From positions 186,001 to 250,000 of the forward strand of contig JBDXCV010000006.1 in the NCBI GenBank assembly GCA_039980135.1: a DNA stretch of 64,000 bases, read 5' to 3'. Shown one piece after another: positions 36,511 through 45,376 of the stretch. The notes under the pieces are model-generated. The model did no database searches and had not been told where the DNA came from. It saw only the letters and a list, made by a program, of their open reading frames with translations. Every line of letters starts with the position of its first letter. Within the stretch, counting starts at the first letter, position 1. Source of the DNA: Alphaproteobacteria bacterium (GTDB lineage Bacteria > Pseudomonadota > Alphaproteobacteria > UBA6615). The translations under genes and the position numbers were made by a program.

Positions 36511-36876
36511 ATGGCGCGAATCCTGCTCGCCGAAGACGATCAATCGATGCGTGAGTTTTTGGCACGCGCGCTGGAGCGCAGCGGCCACGATGTGACAGCT
36601 GTGCCCGATGGCCTGGCGGCGCTCGACGCCGTGTCGGAGCGCGCCTATGAGCTGCTGATCGCGGACATCGTGATGCCGGGAATCGACGGGATCGAGGTTT
36701 CGCGTCAGGCGAGCAAGGTGAATGCGGATCTGAAAGTCCTGTTCATCACGGGTTTCGCCGCCGTGGCCATGAATGCGCGTGAGGAAATGGGCGATACGAA
36801 AGTCCTGTCCAAGCCGTTCCACCTGCGCGATCTGGTCGATCATGTGGATGCGATCCTGGAAGAACAGGTCGCCTGA
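36511..36876 (+). CDS. cpdR: CpdR-like single-domain response regulator
   Basis: 121 residues, beginning ARILLAEDDQSMREFLARAL and carrying the phospho-acceptor in LLIADIVMPGIDGIEV, with ITGFAAVAMNA and VLSKPFHLRDLVDHVD. These match CpdR, which in Caulobacter is phosphorylated through the CckA-ChpT relay and, when unphosphorylated, brings the ClpXP protease to the pole to degrade CtrA and other proteins. Preceded by a good GAGGAC ribosome site. Confidence 0.85.
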   Translation: MARILLAEDDQSMREFLARALERSGHDVTAVPDGLAALDAVSERAYELLIADIVMPGIDGIEVSRQASKVNADLKVLFITGFAAVAMNAREEMGDTKVLSKPFHLRDLVDHVDAILEEQVA

Positions 36877-36934
36877 TGGCATGCCTTTCTTGCTATAGTC
36901 CGGCTGGCTTGAAGACAAATCTCTGGAGACGCTC

Positions 36935-37264
36935 GTGTCCAACACCGCCGAAATTGAATACACACCCGATTCAGATGACCGCACTGCGCAGCCCAGCGAA
37001 CTCGTCCATGAAGACGACCGATCGCGCGTCATAAAATATACCATCAAGCCCGGTGAACAGACCGGCTGGCACACTCACGAGCTCGACTATGTGGTGGTAT
37101 ATCTCACTGCGGGTGAGCTCACGTCCCACTTCGCCGACGGCACCACGAAGGTGTTTAGCTATGAACCCGGCAAGTCCGGATCCTATTCGGCGCCGGTGGA
37201 GCATAACGCAGTCAATACCGGCGACACGGTCGTCGTCGGCTACGAGATCGAGTACAAGCGGTAA
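36935..37264 (+). CDS. Small cupin domain protein
   Basis: 109 residues, a single cupin barrel with KPGEQTGWHTHELDYVVVYL (metal-type histidines and an acidic residue) and the second motif PVEHNAVNTGDT. Such proteins bind a metal or small ligand, and many are of unknown function. GTG start at 36935 follows CTGGAG. It is 58 bases after cpdR. Confidence 0.78.
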   Translation: MSNTAEIEYTPDSDDRTAQPSELVHEDDRSRVIKYTIKPGEQTGWHTHELDYVVVYLTAGELTSHFADGTTKVFSYEPGKSGSYSAPVEHNAVNTGDTVVVGYEIEYKR

Positions 37265-37388
37265 GGCTGGCGAATTAGGCGGGTGCGCCTCTTGCCATTG
37301 GCGGGGGTGCGGTGTATCACCCGCCCCTGTCGTGGACGGAAGACCGGAGTTGGACTGCCGCCGACGGCGCTGAAACCCGTATCAGGTG

Positions 37389-37463
37389 GGGCGCGTAGCT
37401 CAGCGGGAGAGCACTGTGTTGACATCGCAGGGGTCGCTGGTTCAATCCCAGCCGTGCCCACCA
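37389..37463 (+). tRNA. tRNA-Val (anticodon GAC)
   Basis: Full cloverleaf: acceptor GGGCGCG pairs with CGTGCCC, D-stem GCTC/GAGC, anticodon stem CTGTG/CGCAG with loop TTGACAT (anticodon GAC), and T-arm GGTTCAATCC. Discriminator A at 37460 and an encoded CCA at 37461-37463. A short T-run follows at about 37471. Confidence 0.96.
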
Positions 37464-37542
37464 TTCCTCGCCTTTTTGATCTTGGCCGACGCGGGGCTGG
37501 GGGAAGTTGTCCCGACACGACACTCCGTTCCGGAGGCGCAGC

Positions 37543-38208
37543 GTGGCGACCGTTCTGGTCCAGATAATAGCAATTGAAGGCACCCCATGGCTGGCTGCGG
37601 CGTTTGTCGTTTGCTCCGTGATAGCTGCGGGCTTGCCGGCTGCATTCCGGAATCCTCTGCCGCTCACGGTCGGTTTGCTGGCGCTGTCGCTTGCAGCGAC
37701 CCTGCTTCCAATATTCGGCTACTGGTTGGCCGGCCGCACACATCCCAATGCGATTGCGGGTCTCCTGCCGTGGAACGATGCGGCAGGCTATTATGGATGC
37801 GCACTTGCTGTGCTCGATGGCGAGGGCCTGTCGGCGTTCTGTCAGCGCCGACCTGCGTACGCACTCTATCTCGCGGGATTGCTGCGGGCCGCCGGTACGG
37901 AACTGCAACTGGCAATCCTGTTCCAGGCAGTCGTGAGCGGCGCGGCCGCTTTCGTGACGGCATATGCAGCGGCGCGGCGATGGGGGGTGAGCGCGGGACT
38001 CATCTCGATCGCGATGCTCGGGTCGTTCATGGCGACAGTCTCCGTGGCGACGCTGACCGAGAATCTGGGTTTCGTGCTGGGCGTGGGCGGCCTCGTGATG
38101 TTCCTGTCGGGTGCCGAGCGCCGGTCGGGCTTCCTGCTGGCCGTCGGCGTGTTCGTACTGAGCGTGGCGCTGAATGCGCGCGCGGGCGATGGTGATATCG
38201 CACGATGA
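37543..38208 (+). pseudogene. Truncated multi-spanning membrane protein (glycosyltransferase family 39-like N-terminal part)
   Basis: 221 residues with about six hydrophobic segments. The segments PWNDAAGYYGCALAVLDGEG and RRPAYALYLAGLLRAAG resemble the N-terminal part of polytopic ArnT/PMT-type glycosyltransferases, and LSVALNARAG matches the point where those proteins continue for another 200-300 residues. Here the frame stops soon after, with no continuation found in the other frames up to 38360. GTG 37543 follows a perfect GGAGG, so it may still be translated. It could instead be a short complete membrane protein. Confidence 0.5.
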
Positions 38209-38360
38209 GTCGGCAGGATTGTACGTGATTCTGACGCTGCGCCGCGATGTTCGTCGGCGTGGGGTAACGGTGCATTCATGGACTCATCGACATACCGGGC
38301 CATAGACTGTTCATCAAGCTTGGGAGGACCCGGCGGGTGGTCGATTTGGGAGATTGAACT

Positions 38361-39224
38361 ATGATTCGCGAGGCCGAAGACTCACCGGGCGAAGCAGAGA
38401 TCACCGCAGCGATCAACTATCTCGTTTATACGGGCGAGGCGCCGGTGTTCAATCAGGCGCACTCTGCGGCTGAGAAAATGCAGATGCAGGGCGCGCGTGT
38501 GCCCCAGGACATGCCGATTGCGAACGCGCGCCTTCTGGCAGATGATTTTTCCCTGGATGTGGAGGGTTTCACCTTCGTCGACCATGTCACGCAAGTGACC
38601 GACTTCAATGACGATGCACAGTTGGCATCGGTCTATACGCCAGAAATCGAGAAGCTCATCGCCGTTGCCGCCGGTGCGACAGAGGTGGTGGTGTTCGACC
38701 ACACCCGCCGCTCGACCGAGCGCTCACATCGTGAGGCGCATGCGTCACGCGACCCCGTGCCCGCGCCACACAGCGACTATACCGACGGGTCGGCGGCGCA
38801 GCGCATGCGCGACAAGTTCGGCGAGGCGGCCGAAGCGCGATTGAAGGGCCGATTTGCGATTGTGAATGCCTGGCGGTCGATGACCGGGACAATCGAACAA
38901 TGGCCGTTGACCGTTTGCGATGCGCGCACGATCGATGATGCCCTGCTCTATGCGACCCGCCGTGAGGCGCCGATGCGCGCGGAACCGTCATTCGAATACG
39001 ACCGCCCAAGCGAGACGCGCCACGCCGCCTATGACGCCAATCACAGATGGGTCTATTTTCCGCGCATGACGCGCGATGAGGTGTTGTTGTTCAAGAATTA
39101 CGACACGCGCACGGATGGCACCGCGCGCTACGCGCTGCACTCGGCATTCGAGGACCCCAACACCCCGTCCGACCCGGCACCGCGCGAGACCATCGAGACT
39201 CGCGCCTTCGTTTTCTACGACTAG
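38361..39224 (+). CDS. CmcJ/NvfI-like oxidoreductase
   Basis: 287 residues. INYLVYTGEAPVFNQ, NARLLADDFSLDVEGFTFVD, VVFDHTRRS, SDYTDGSAAQRMRD, RFAIVNAWRSMTG and PRMTRDEVLLFKNYD are the features I recognise from the CmcJ/NvfI (GA4-desaturase-like) group of putative non-haem Fe(II)/2-oxoglutarate oxygenases. VFDHT and NYD/S-type segments may hold the metal site. Bacterial members are uncharacterised. It is followed 25 bases later by an enoyl-CoA hydratase family gene and then the ABC importer, so it likely starts a catabolic operon. Confidence 0.75.
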   Translation: MIREAEDSPGEAEITAAINYLVYTGEAPVFNQAHSAAEKMQMQGARVPQDMPIANARLLADDFSLDVEGFTFVDHVTQVTDFNDDAQLASVYTPEIEKLIAVAAGATEVVVFDHTRRSTERSHREAHASRDPVPAPHSDYTDGSAAQRMRDKFGEAAEARLKGRFAIVNAWRSMTGTIEQWPLTVCDARTIDDALLYATRREAPMRAEPSFEYDRPSETRHAAYDANHRWVYFPRMTRDEVLLFKNYDTRTDGTARYALHSAFEDPNTPSDPAPRETIETRAFVFYD

Positions 39225-39249
39225 ATTTGTTTGTTCAGGGAGAATCGTT

Positions 39250-40017
39250 GTGTCCGACCCCGTCGTCACCGTTGAGGAGGCTGGCAATGACACGCTTGTC
39301 GTGCGCCTCAACAGGCCACGCAAGCGCAACGCGCTGTCATCCGAGCTGAAGCGCAAGCTCGCCGCGACAGCGCGGACCCTCGCCGAGCGGGTCGATATCG
39401 GTGCGATCATCCTGACCGGCGCGGGCGGCGCGTTCTGCGCGGGCAACGACATCTCCGAGCCTGATTCGTTTGCGCAAGATTTGCCTCTGGCAGAGGCGCG
39501 GCGCCACATTCGGCTGGGCTTGGAAATGTGCCGGGCCTGGGAAGCGCTGCCCCAGTTGACGATCGCGGCGGTGGACCGGTTCGCGATCGGCGGCGGCATT
39601 TCGCTCGCCCTATCCTGTGACTTCCGTATTCTCCAGACGGGTGCGTGGCTGCGCGCGCCCGAGGTTGAACTCGGCATCACCTATTCCTGGGGTACCCTGC
39701 CGCGGCTGGCCCGCCTTGTTGGTCCGGCCCGTGCGAAGCTCATCGCGGGGCTGTGTCGTAAAGTGAATGCCGCGACCGCACTGGACTGGGGCCTGTGCGA
39801 GGAGGTTAGCGACGACACCTTGGCAGCGGCGCTGGAAATGGCGGCGGAAATCACCGCGAAGCCCCGGGTTGCCCAGCAAATGGTCAAGGAGTCCGTGAAT
39901 CGGCTTTTTTCCGGACCCGACACGGCAACCCTCGAACAGGATCAGGTGCTGCTCAACATGACGAGTGGGGAGGCGCTGGAAGTGCAGGCCGAGGCATTGA
40001 ACCGGACTAAGGGATGA
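39250..40017 (+). CDS. Enoyl-CoA hydratase/isomerase family protein
   Basis: 255-residue crotonase-fold protein with VVRLNRPRKRNALSSELKRK, the oxyanion-hole segments ILTGAGGAFCAGNDIS and AVDRFAIGGGISLALSCDFR, and APEVELGI. The usual catalytic Glu of hydratases is not clearly placed (LAPEVELGI region retained), so isomerase, hydrolase or lyase activity is possible. GTG 39250 follows GGGAG. The neighbours suggest a CoA-thioester step in degradation of an unknown compound. Confidence 0.87.
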   Translation: MSDPVVTVEEAGNDTLVVRLNRPRKRNALSSELKRKLAATARTLAERVDIGAIILTGAGGAFCAGNDISEPDSFAQDLPLAEARRHIRLGLEMCRAWEALPQLTIAAVDRFAIGGGISLALSCDFRILQTGAWLRAPEVELGITYSWGTLPRLARLVGPARAKLIAGLCRKVNAATALDWGLCEEVSDDTLAAALEMAAEITAKPRVAQQMVKESVNRLFSGPDTATLEQDQVLLNMTSGEALEVQAEALNRTKG

Positions 40018-40116
40018 GCCCGAACAACATCTGCTTTCCACGGCCTCACAAATCCGTTACACAAAAAGAAAAAAATTTGGTTTTTCAAATAACGCGGACA
40101 AAGGGAGAGGAATTCG

Positions 40117-41229
40117 ATGAATTTCCAACGCAAATCAATCTGGGCGGGTGCCGTTTCGGCGATCGCTCTTCTCGCGGTCGGATCGGTCGCGCAGGCTCAG
40201 AACCTGAATGCTGTCGAGGCCAAGCTTGCGCCTCTCGCCAAGGCAGAGGGTTCGGTCACAATCATTCATCCGCTGTTCTCGGACCGGACGGCGCAGCGCA
40301 TGGCTGCGGCTTTCAAGGCGCGATACAATCTCGGCGATGACTTTGAATTCAATAGCTTGCGTAAGGGCACAGGCGCCACGGTGGCGCAGGTCCGTCAGGA
40401 AATTCAGGCGGGCAAATTCACCGTCGACATGATCCTGGTCCACTCGCCGGCGTTCTTCGATCAGGCGGCTGATCGTGGTGCGTTCGTGGAGCTGGAATCC
40501 GAAAACTGGGCTGCCAGCGAAAAGCTCGTCAATAGTGCGGGTCAGTATTCGCGTTTCCCGCTCGTGGTGACGCCGCTGGCCTACACCTTCCAGCCGGTTT
40601 GGAACACGTCCTGCCCGGGGATGGAGAACTTCAGCGTCGACTCCTATGCGGATGCCGTCGAAGCCTCGCTCAAGGGCAAGACCATTTCCTCGGACATCAC
40701 CAAGTCGTTCACCTACACGAACACGGTGATTGCGCTGCAGCAGGCCGGTGCCGTGAACTTCGAGGATTTCTGGCCGGAACTCGCGAAGACCGACCCGATC
40801 GTCGAGTTCCGCACCGAACCGAAGATGCAGATGATCATCTCCTGCCAGCGTCCGTTCGACATGTGGAACCTCTCGGGCCGCGTGTATCAGAACGTGCTCA
40901 AGGCGCCGGACCTCAAGGACAAGCTCAAGATCGGTTCCTATAAGGAAGGCCAGGCGATGCTCGGCAACCAGCTCGCGGTGCTGAAGGGTTCTCCGAACCC
41001 GAATGCCGCCAAGCTGCTGGTCGAGTTCCTGCTTTCCGAGGAAGGCTCGGACCTCTTCGTCGAGGGCGAGGCGATCTACTCGTTCCGCGATGGATACAAG
41101 GCGCCTGCAGCTGCCGCGCCGTATCTGATGGACCTGTCTCAGCACAAGCTGATCGGCATGTCTGACTGGGTCTCTGCGGTGAAGCAGTACAAAGACGTCC
41201 GCGGCGAATGGCAGGAAAACTTCCGCTAG
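40117..41229 (+). CDS. ABC transporter extracellular solute-binding protein
   Basis: 370 residues. Signal peptide about 1-27 ending in VGSVAQA. The body is a Fe3+/polyamine-type periplasmic binding protein (family 1/6), with GSVTIIHPLFSDRTAQRMAA, GTGATVAQVRQEIQAGKFTV and KLLVEFLLSEEGSDLF. Two cysteines (SCPGM and SCQRP) could form a disulfide. It lacks the paired tyrosines of iron-binding FbpA, so the ligand is probably organic rather than ferric iron. A strong GGGAGAGGAA ribosome site and AT-rich leader precede it. Confidence 0.88.
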   Translation: MNFQRKSIWAGAVSAIALLAVGSVAQAQNLNAVEAKLAPLAKAEGSVTIIHPLFSDRTAQRMAAAFKARYNLGDDFEFNSLRKGTGATVAQVRQEIQAGKFTVDMILVHSPAFFDQAADRGAFVELESENWAASEKLVNSAGQYSRFPLVVTPLAYTFQPVWNTSCPGMENFSVDSYADAVEASLKGKTISSDITKSFTYTNTVIALQQAGAVNFEDFWPELAKTDPIVEFRTEPKMQMIISCQRPFDMWNLSGRVYQNVLKAPDLKDKLKIGSYKEGQAMLGNQLAVLKGSPNPNAAKLLVEFLLSEEGSDLFVEGEAIYSFRDGYKAPAAAAPYLMDLSQHKLIGMSDWVSAVKQYKDVRGEWQENFR

Positions 41230-41251
41230 GCCGTTTGGCCTGACGGGGTTG

Positions 41252-41278
41252 CGGGGTCCGGCTAAAATCCGGACCCCG
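41252..41278 (+). other. Strong hairpin between binding-protein and permease genes
   Basis: CGGGGTCCGG (41252-41261) and CCGGACCCCG (41269-41278) form a perfect 10-pair stem with loop CTAAAAT. No U-tract follows. Hairpins in this place in ABC operons usually stabilise the binding-protein message or attenuate transcription, so that the binding protein is made in excess. Confidence 0.7.
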
Positions 41279-41378
41279 TGACTACCCTTCCAGCTGTTTA
41301 CAGTTTTAAGCCTGTAACTCTGTCGCGCGCCGATTTTCGTCGTGTGACCTCATCATGATTTGATCCGGTGGATTTGCC

Positions 41379-43130
41379 ATGACCTCGGAAGCCCTCTCGC
41401 CGACACGCGAGCGTTCTCGCCTCAACAATCGCCTGCGCGCCATGGTGACGCAGGAGAACATCATCACATTCATCGTCGCGATTATCGTCGCCGGTGCCGT
41501 GATCGTTCCGCTGGCGGTGTTGTTCGTCTCCAGCTTCAAGGTGCTCGACCCGCTGGGTTGGGACACGACCTGGGGCTTCGGCAACTATGTCGAGATGTTC
41601 ACTGACCGGATCATTCCGAAAGCGTTCGTCAATACGCTGATCATCTCTTCGGGTTCAACGATACTGGCAACTTTCCTGGGCGTGTCACTTGCCTGGATCA
41701 ACGCCCGCACGAACTGCCCTGGCCGCGATTATCTCGAGCCCTACAACCTGATTCCATTCTTCCTGTCGCCTTTCGTCGGTGCGATCGCCTGGCACAATCT
41801 GGGTGAGCCTCAGACCGGTCTTTTGAACAACCTGGCGCGCGACGTCCTTGGAATTGAAGGCGCGATCATCAACATCGACAATATCTGGGGTGTCATCTGG
41901 GTCACGGGCATCTTCTTCGCACCGCTGGTTTATCTCTTCGTGGTCGGCTCGCTGCGGCGCATGGACCCCTCGCTCGAAGACAGCGCGCGGACGACCGGCG
42001 CCGGCCTCGTGCGTACCACCATGACCGTCACCCTGCCGCTCGTCATGCCGGGTATCCTGTCGGGAGCGATCATCGTCTTCGTGACCAGCGCCGGCGAGTT
42101 CGGCGTGCCGTTCAAGCTGTCCGCACCCTATGGCTGGGAAACCCTGACGACCCAGATCTTCTCGAAGGCGGTGGGCGACGACGCCAACCACTTCCTGGGA
42201 GCGGCCATGAGCATGGCGCTCGGCATCATCACGGTGTTCCTGATCTGGATTCAGCAACGCTATATCGCGCCGCGCTCGTTCACCACGGTCACCGGCAAGG
42301 GATTTCGTCCCAATGTGCTCGATCTGGGCCCGTGGCGCTGGGTGGCGTTCGGCTACAACCTCATGTTCATTGCGGTTGCGGTTGTCCTGCCGATCGTCTG
42401 CCTCATCATCGTCAGCCTACATCCGGTGTGGACGGGCAAGATCGTCTGGGCCGACATCACGACGATCAACTATGTGAAGACCCTGTTCTGGTGGCGCCCC
42501 GAGGCGATTTCGGCGGCGACCAACGGCATTGGCAACTCTTTGATCCTTGCATTCGGCGGCGCATCCATCGCCATGGTGATGGCGCTGGTCATCTCCTACA
42601 TGATCCATCGCACAAAGGGCTTCGGCGTGCGGATGCTCGACTTCCTGTCGGTCGTGCCGATCGGCTTCCCGGGCATCGTGCTCGCGATGGGTGTGCTGGT
42701 GACCTATATCCAGACGCCGATCTACGCGACCTTGTGGATCCTGATGCTGGCCTACATCACGCGGTTCTTCCCTTACGGCCAGCGCAACATCTCGTCGATC
42801 ATGCTGGCGATCTCCGAAGAGCTTGACCAGTCGTCGCGGATGGCAGGGGCCTCCTGGTTCACCACCTTGTGGCGGATCACGATCCCACTTTTGAAACCGG
42901 GGTTGTTTGCGGGCTGGATCCTGCTGTTCATCATCTTCCTGCGCGAGCTGTCGATCTCGATCATTCTGTTCACGACGGGGACCGAGACCCTTTCGGTCGG
43001 CGTCTATTATCTGACGAATTTCGAGAATGAACCGCTGACCGCGGCGCTGTCGATGGCGCAGACGGTCTTGCTGCTGATCGCAATCTATGCCTTCCGCCGG
43101 TTCGCCGGGCGCGAAGCTCTCACGGCCTAG
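41379..43130 (+). CDS. ABC transporter permease (fused, two-domain FbpB-like)
   Basis: 583 residues with about twelve membrane segments in two halves. The binding-protein-dependent EAA-like loops are DSARTTGAGLVRTTMTVTLP with VMPG (first half) and DQSSRMAGASWFTTLWRITI with PLLKPG (second half). This fused layout is typical of Fe3+/thiamine/putrescine-type importers, where one chain makes the whole pore. It is between the binding protein and two ATPase genes in one operon. Confidence 0.92.
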   Translation: MTSEALSPTRERSRLNNRLRAMVTQENIITFIVAIIVAGAVIVPLAVLFVSSFKVLDPLGWDTTWGFGNYVEMFTDRIIPKAFVNTLIISSGSTILATFLGVSLAWINARTNCPGRDYLEPYNLIPFFLSPFVGAIAWHNLGEPQTGLLNNLARDVLGIEGAIINIDNIWGVIWVTGIFFAPLVYLFVVGSLRRMDPSLEDSARTTGAGLVRTTMTVTLPLVMPGILSGAIIVFVTSAGEFGVPFKLSAPYGWETLTTQIFSKAVGDDANHFLGAAMSMALGIITVFLIWIQQRYIAPRSFTTVTGKGFRPNVLDLGPWRWVAFGYNLMFIAVAVVLPIVCLIIVSLHPVWTGKIVWADITTINYVKTLFWWRPEAISAATNGIGNSLILAFGGASIAMVMALVISYMIHRTKGFGVRMLDFLSVVPIGFPGIVLAMGVLVTYIQTPIYATLWILMLAYITRFFPYGQRNISSIMLAISEELDQSSRMAGASWFTTLWRITIPLLKPGLFAGWILLFIIFLRELSISIILFTTGTETLSVGVYYLTNFENEPLTAALSMAQTVLLLIAIYAFRRFAGREALTA

Positions 43131-43145
43131 GCGGAGGAGTATTTC

Positions 43146-44249
43146 ATGACCAACGAGACACCTCGCGCCTATCTGGAAGTCGATAATCTGGTCAAGTATT
43201 TCGGCAACGACAAGGCCGTGGACGGCATCTCCTTCGGCATTCCGAAGGGTTCGTTCCTGACCCTGCTGGGCCCCTCGGGCTGCGGCAAGACCACGACATT
43301 GATGAGCATTGCCGGGCTGCATTCGATAGACGGCGGGCGCATTCGCGTCGGGGACACCGTGTTTACGTCACCCAAGGAAGGTCTCTTCCTGCCGCCGGAG
43401 AAGCGCGATATCGGCATGGTTTTCCAGAGCTACGCCATCTGGCCGCATATGACGGTGGCCCAGAATGTCGCCTACCCCCTGGAAATCCGGAATTGGAACC
43501 AGTCGGACATTGATGACCGCGTTGCCGAGGTGCTCAAGCTGGTGGGGTTGACCGACTGGGCCGACAGCCTTGCGACCAACCTGTCGGGTGGACAGCAGCA
43601 GCGGGCTTCGCTGGCGCGCGCGGTCGTATCCAGCCCGAGCCTGCTGTTGTTCGATGAGCCCTTGTCGAACCTCGACCTCAAACTGCGCGAACATATGCGC
43701 GTCGAGCTCAAGCGCATTCAGAACGAGGTGGGTATCACCTCGATCTATGTGACCCATGACCAGTCCGAAGCGCTGGTAATGAGCGACGAGATCATCGTCA
43801 TGAGCAAGGGCAAGATCGAACAGCGCGGTGGGCCCGTCGAAATTTATTCGCAGCCGGTCAACGAGTATGTCAGCAACTTCATCGGTATTGCCAACCTCGT
43901 GAAGGGCAAGGTCGTTGAAGTCAGCGAACCGGGCATCGGCAAGTTCGAGGTGGCTCAGGGTGGACAGACCGTGCAGCTGCCGTGCCGCCTCGGCCCCGGG
44001 ATCGAGGCCGGCGAGGATGCTGTCCTGTCTGTCCGGCCCGAGAATGTTCACGCCGAACGCGAGGGCGGCGAGGGCACGCTGATGGGCGAGTGTACCCATG
44101 CGATTTTCCTCGGCAGCTACGTTGACTGCCGCGTGCAATGGGGCGAGTTCGAATGGAAAGTCATCACCCATCCCCGTAATCATCCCCGTACAGGCGAGAA
44201 AGTGCATCTGCGCTTCGATGCCGAACACACTCTGGCGGTGCAGCCATGA
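43146..44249 (+). CDS. ABC importer ATP-binding protein (first of two)
   Basis: 367-residue MalK/FbpC-type ATPase: Walker A LLGPSGCGKTTTLMSIAGL, Q-loop GMVFQSYAIWPHMTV, signature [17 protein letters not shown], Walker B LLLFDEPLSNLDLKLRE and H-loop YVTHDQSEALVMSD. A C-terminal TOBE domain follows from about residue 250. It starts 15 bases after the permease and overlaps the next ATPase gene by four bases. Confidence 0.93.
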   Translation: MTNETPRAYLEVDNLVKYFGNDKAVDGISFGIPKGSFLTLLGPSGCGKTTTLMSIAGLHSIDGGRIRVGDTVFTSPKEGLFLPPEKRDIGMVFQSYAIWPHMTVAQNVAYPLEIRNWNQSDIDDRVAEVLKLVGLTDWADSLATNLSGGQQQRASLARAVVSSPSLLLFDEPLSNLDLKLREHMRVELKRIQNEVGITSIYVTHDQSEALVMSDEIIVMSKGKIEQRGGPVEIYSQPVNEYVSNFIGIANLVKGKVVEVSEPGIGKFEVAQGGQTVQLPCRLGPGIEAGEDAVLSVRPENVHAEREGGEGTLMGECTHAIFLGSYVDCRVQWGEFEWKVITHPRNHPRTGEKVHLRFDAEHTLAVQP

Positions 44250-45364
44250 CCACGAATACAAACGTCAAAGTCTCGATCGAGCATCTCTACAAGAGTTACG
44301 GTGCGGAAACGGCCGTCAAGGACTTCAACCTGGACATCACCCAGGGCGAGTTCGTGACGTTGCTGGGCCCGTCGGGTTGCGGCAAGACCACGACCTTGCG
44401 CTGTGTCGCGGGGCTCGAGCGGCCGGAAGAGGGCGAAATCAGGATCGGCAGCGAGATCGTCGTGGCGCCGGAGAAGGACATCTACCTGTTCCCGGAGCAC
44501 CGCAATATCGGCATGGTTTTCCAGAGCTACGCGGTGTGGCCGCACATGACCGTGTTCGACAATGTGGCCTACGGGTTACGCGTGCGGCGCGCTTCGGGGT
44601 CCGAGATCAAGACCCGCACCATGAAGGCGCTCGAACTTGTCGGGCTCGATCATCTGGCTGACCGGTTCGCGACCAAGCTTTCGGGCGGCCAGCGTCAACG
44701 CGTCGCGCTTGCCCGCGCGATCGTCTATGAGCCCGAGGTCATCCTCTTTGATGAACCGCTTTCGAACCTCGACGCAAAGCTCCGCGAACAGATGCGGGAC
44801 GAGATTGTCCGCCTGCAGAAGGAAGTCGGGATCACCTCGATTTTTGTCACCCATGACCAGTCGGAAGCGCTCGTGATGAGCGACCGCGTCGTGGTGATGG
44901 ACAAGGCGGTGATACAGCAGATCGGGGACCCCGAGGATATTTACGCCAACCCGGTAAACTCGTTCGTTGCCAACTTTATCGGCGTGACCAGCCTGCTCGA
45001 GGGAAAGCTGACCGCGCGCAACGGCGAGGCCTGCGAGATCGAGGTGCAATCGGCAAACGGTGGCGCACCGCTCCATCTGCGCGGGGCCGGAGCATCGGGC
45101 GCACAGCCAGGCGATGCGATCTTCCTGAACCTGCGCCCTGAAGACGTGCAGCTGCACCTTGAGGCGCCGGACGTCTCCGACGGGAAGAATGTCATCGAGG
45201 GCCAGGTCATCGACACCATTTATCTCGGCAGTTTCCTCGAGGGCCGGGTCCGTGCAAGCGGCCACGAGATCGGCATCCAGATCGACCATTACGAAAATTT
45301 GAGTCCTGACCAGACGGTATGGCTCACATTCCAGCCCGAACATGGTCTCTGCCTGACCGACTAG
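44246..45364 (+). CDS. ABC importer ATP-binding protein (second of two)
   Basis: 372 residues, a second full MalK/FbpC-type ATPase: Walker A LLGPSGCGKTTTLRCVAGL, signature KLSGGQRQRVALARAIV, Walker B VILFDEPLSNLDAKLRE, H-loop FVTHDQSEALVMSD and a C-terminal TOBE region. All catalytic motifs look intact in both copies. The first 230 residues are clearly related to the first ATPase, but the tails differ, so this is an old duplication. It probably forms a heterodimer with the first. Confidence 0.93.
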   Translation: MTTNTNVKVSIEHLYKSYGAETAVKDFNLDITQGEFVTLLGPSGCGKTTTLRCVAGLERPEEGEIRIGSEIVVAPEKDIYLFPEHRNIGMVFQSYAVWPHMTVFDNVAYGLRVRRASGSEIKTRTMKALELVGLDHLADRFATKLSGGQRQRVALARAIVYEPEVILFDEPLSNLDAKLREQMRDEIVRLQKEVGITSIFVTHDQSEALVMSDRVVVMDKAVIQQIGDPEDIYANPVNSFVANFIGVTSLLEGKLTARNGEACEIEVQSANGGAPLHLRGAGASGAQPGDAIFLNLRPEDVQLHLEAPDVSDGKNVIEGQVIDTIYLGSFLEGRVRASGHEIGIQIDHYENLSPDQTVWLTFQPEHGLCLTD

Positions 45365-45376
45365 GAACTTATAGTC

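Noticed and set aside
37389-37463. tRNA-Val as an integration site of a present mobile island
   Set aside because: No integrase, no duplicated tRNA end and no mobile genes were found downstream; only a possible scar remains.
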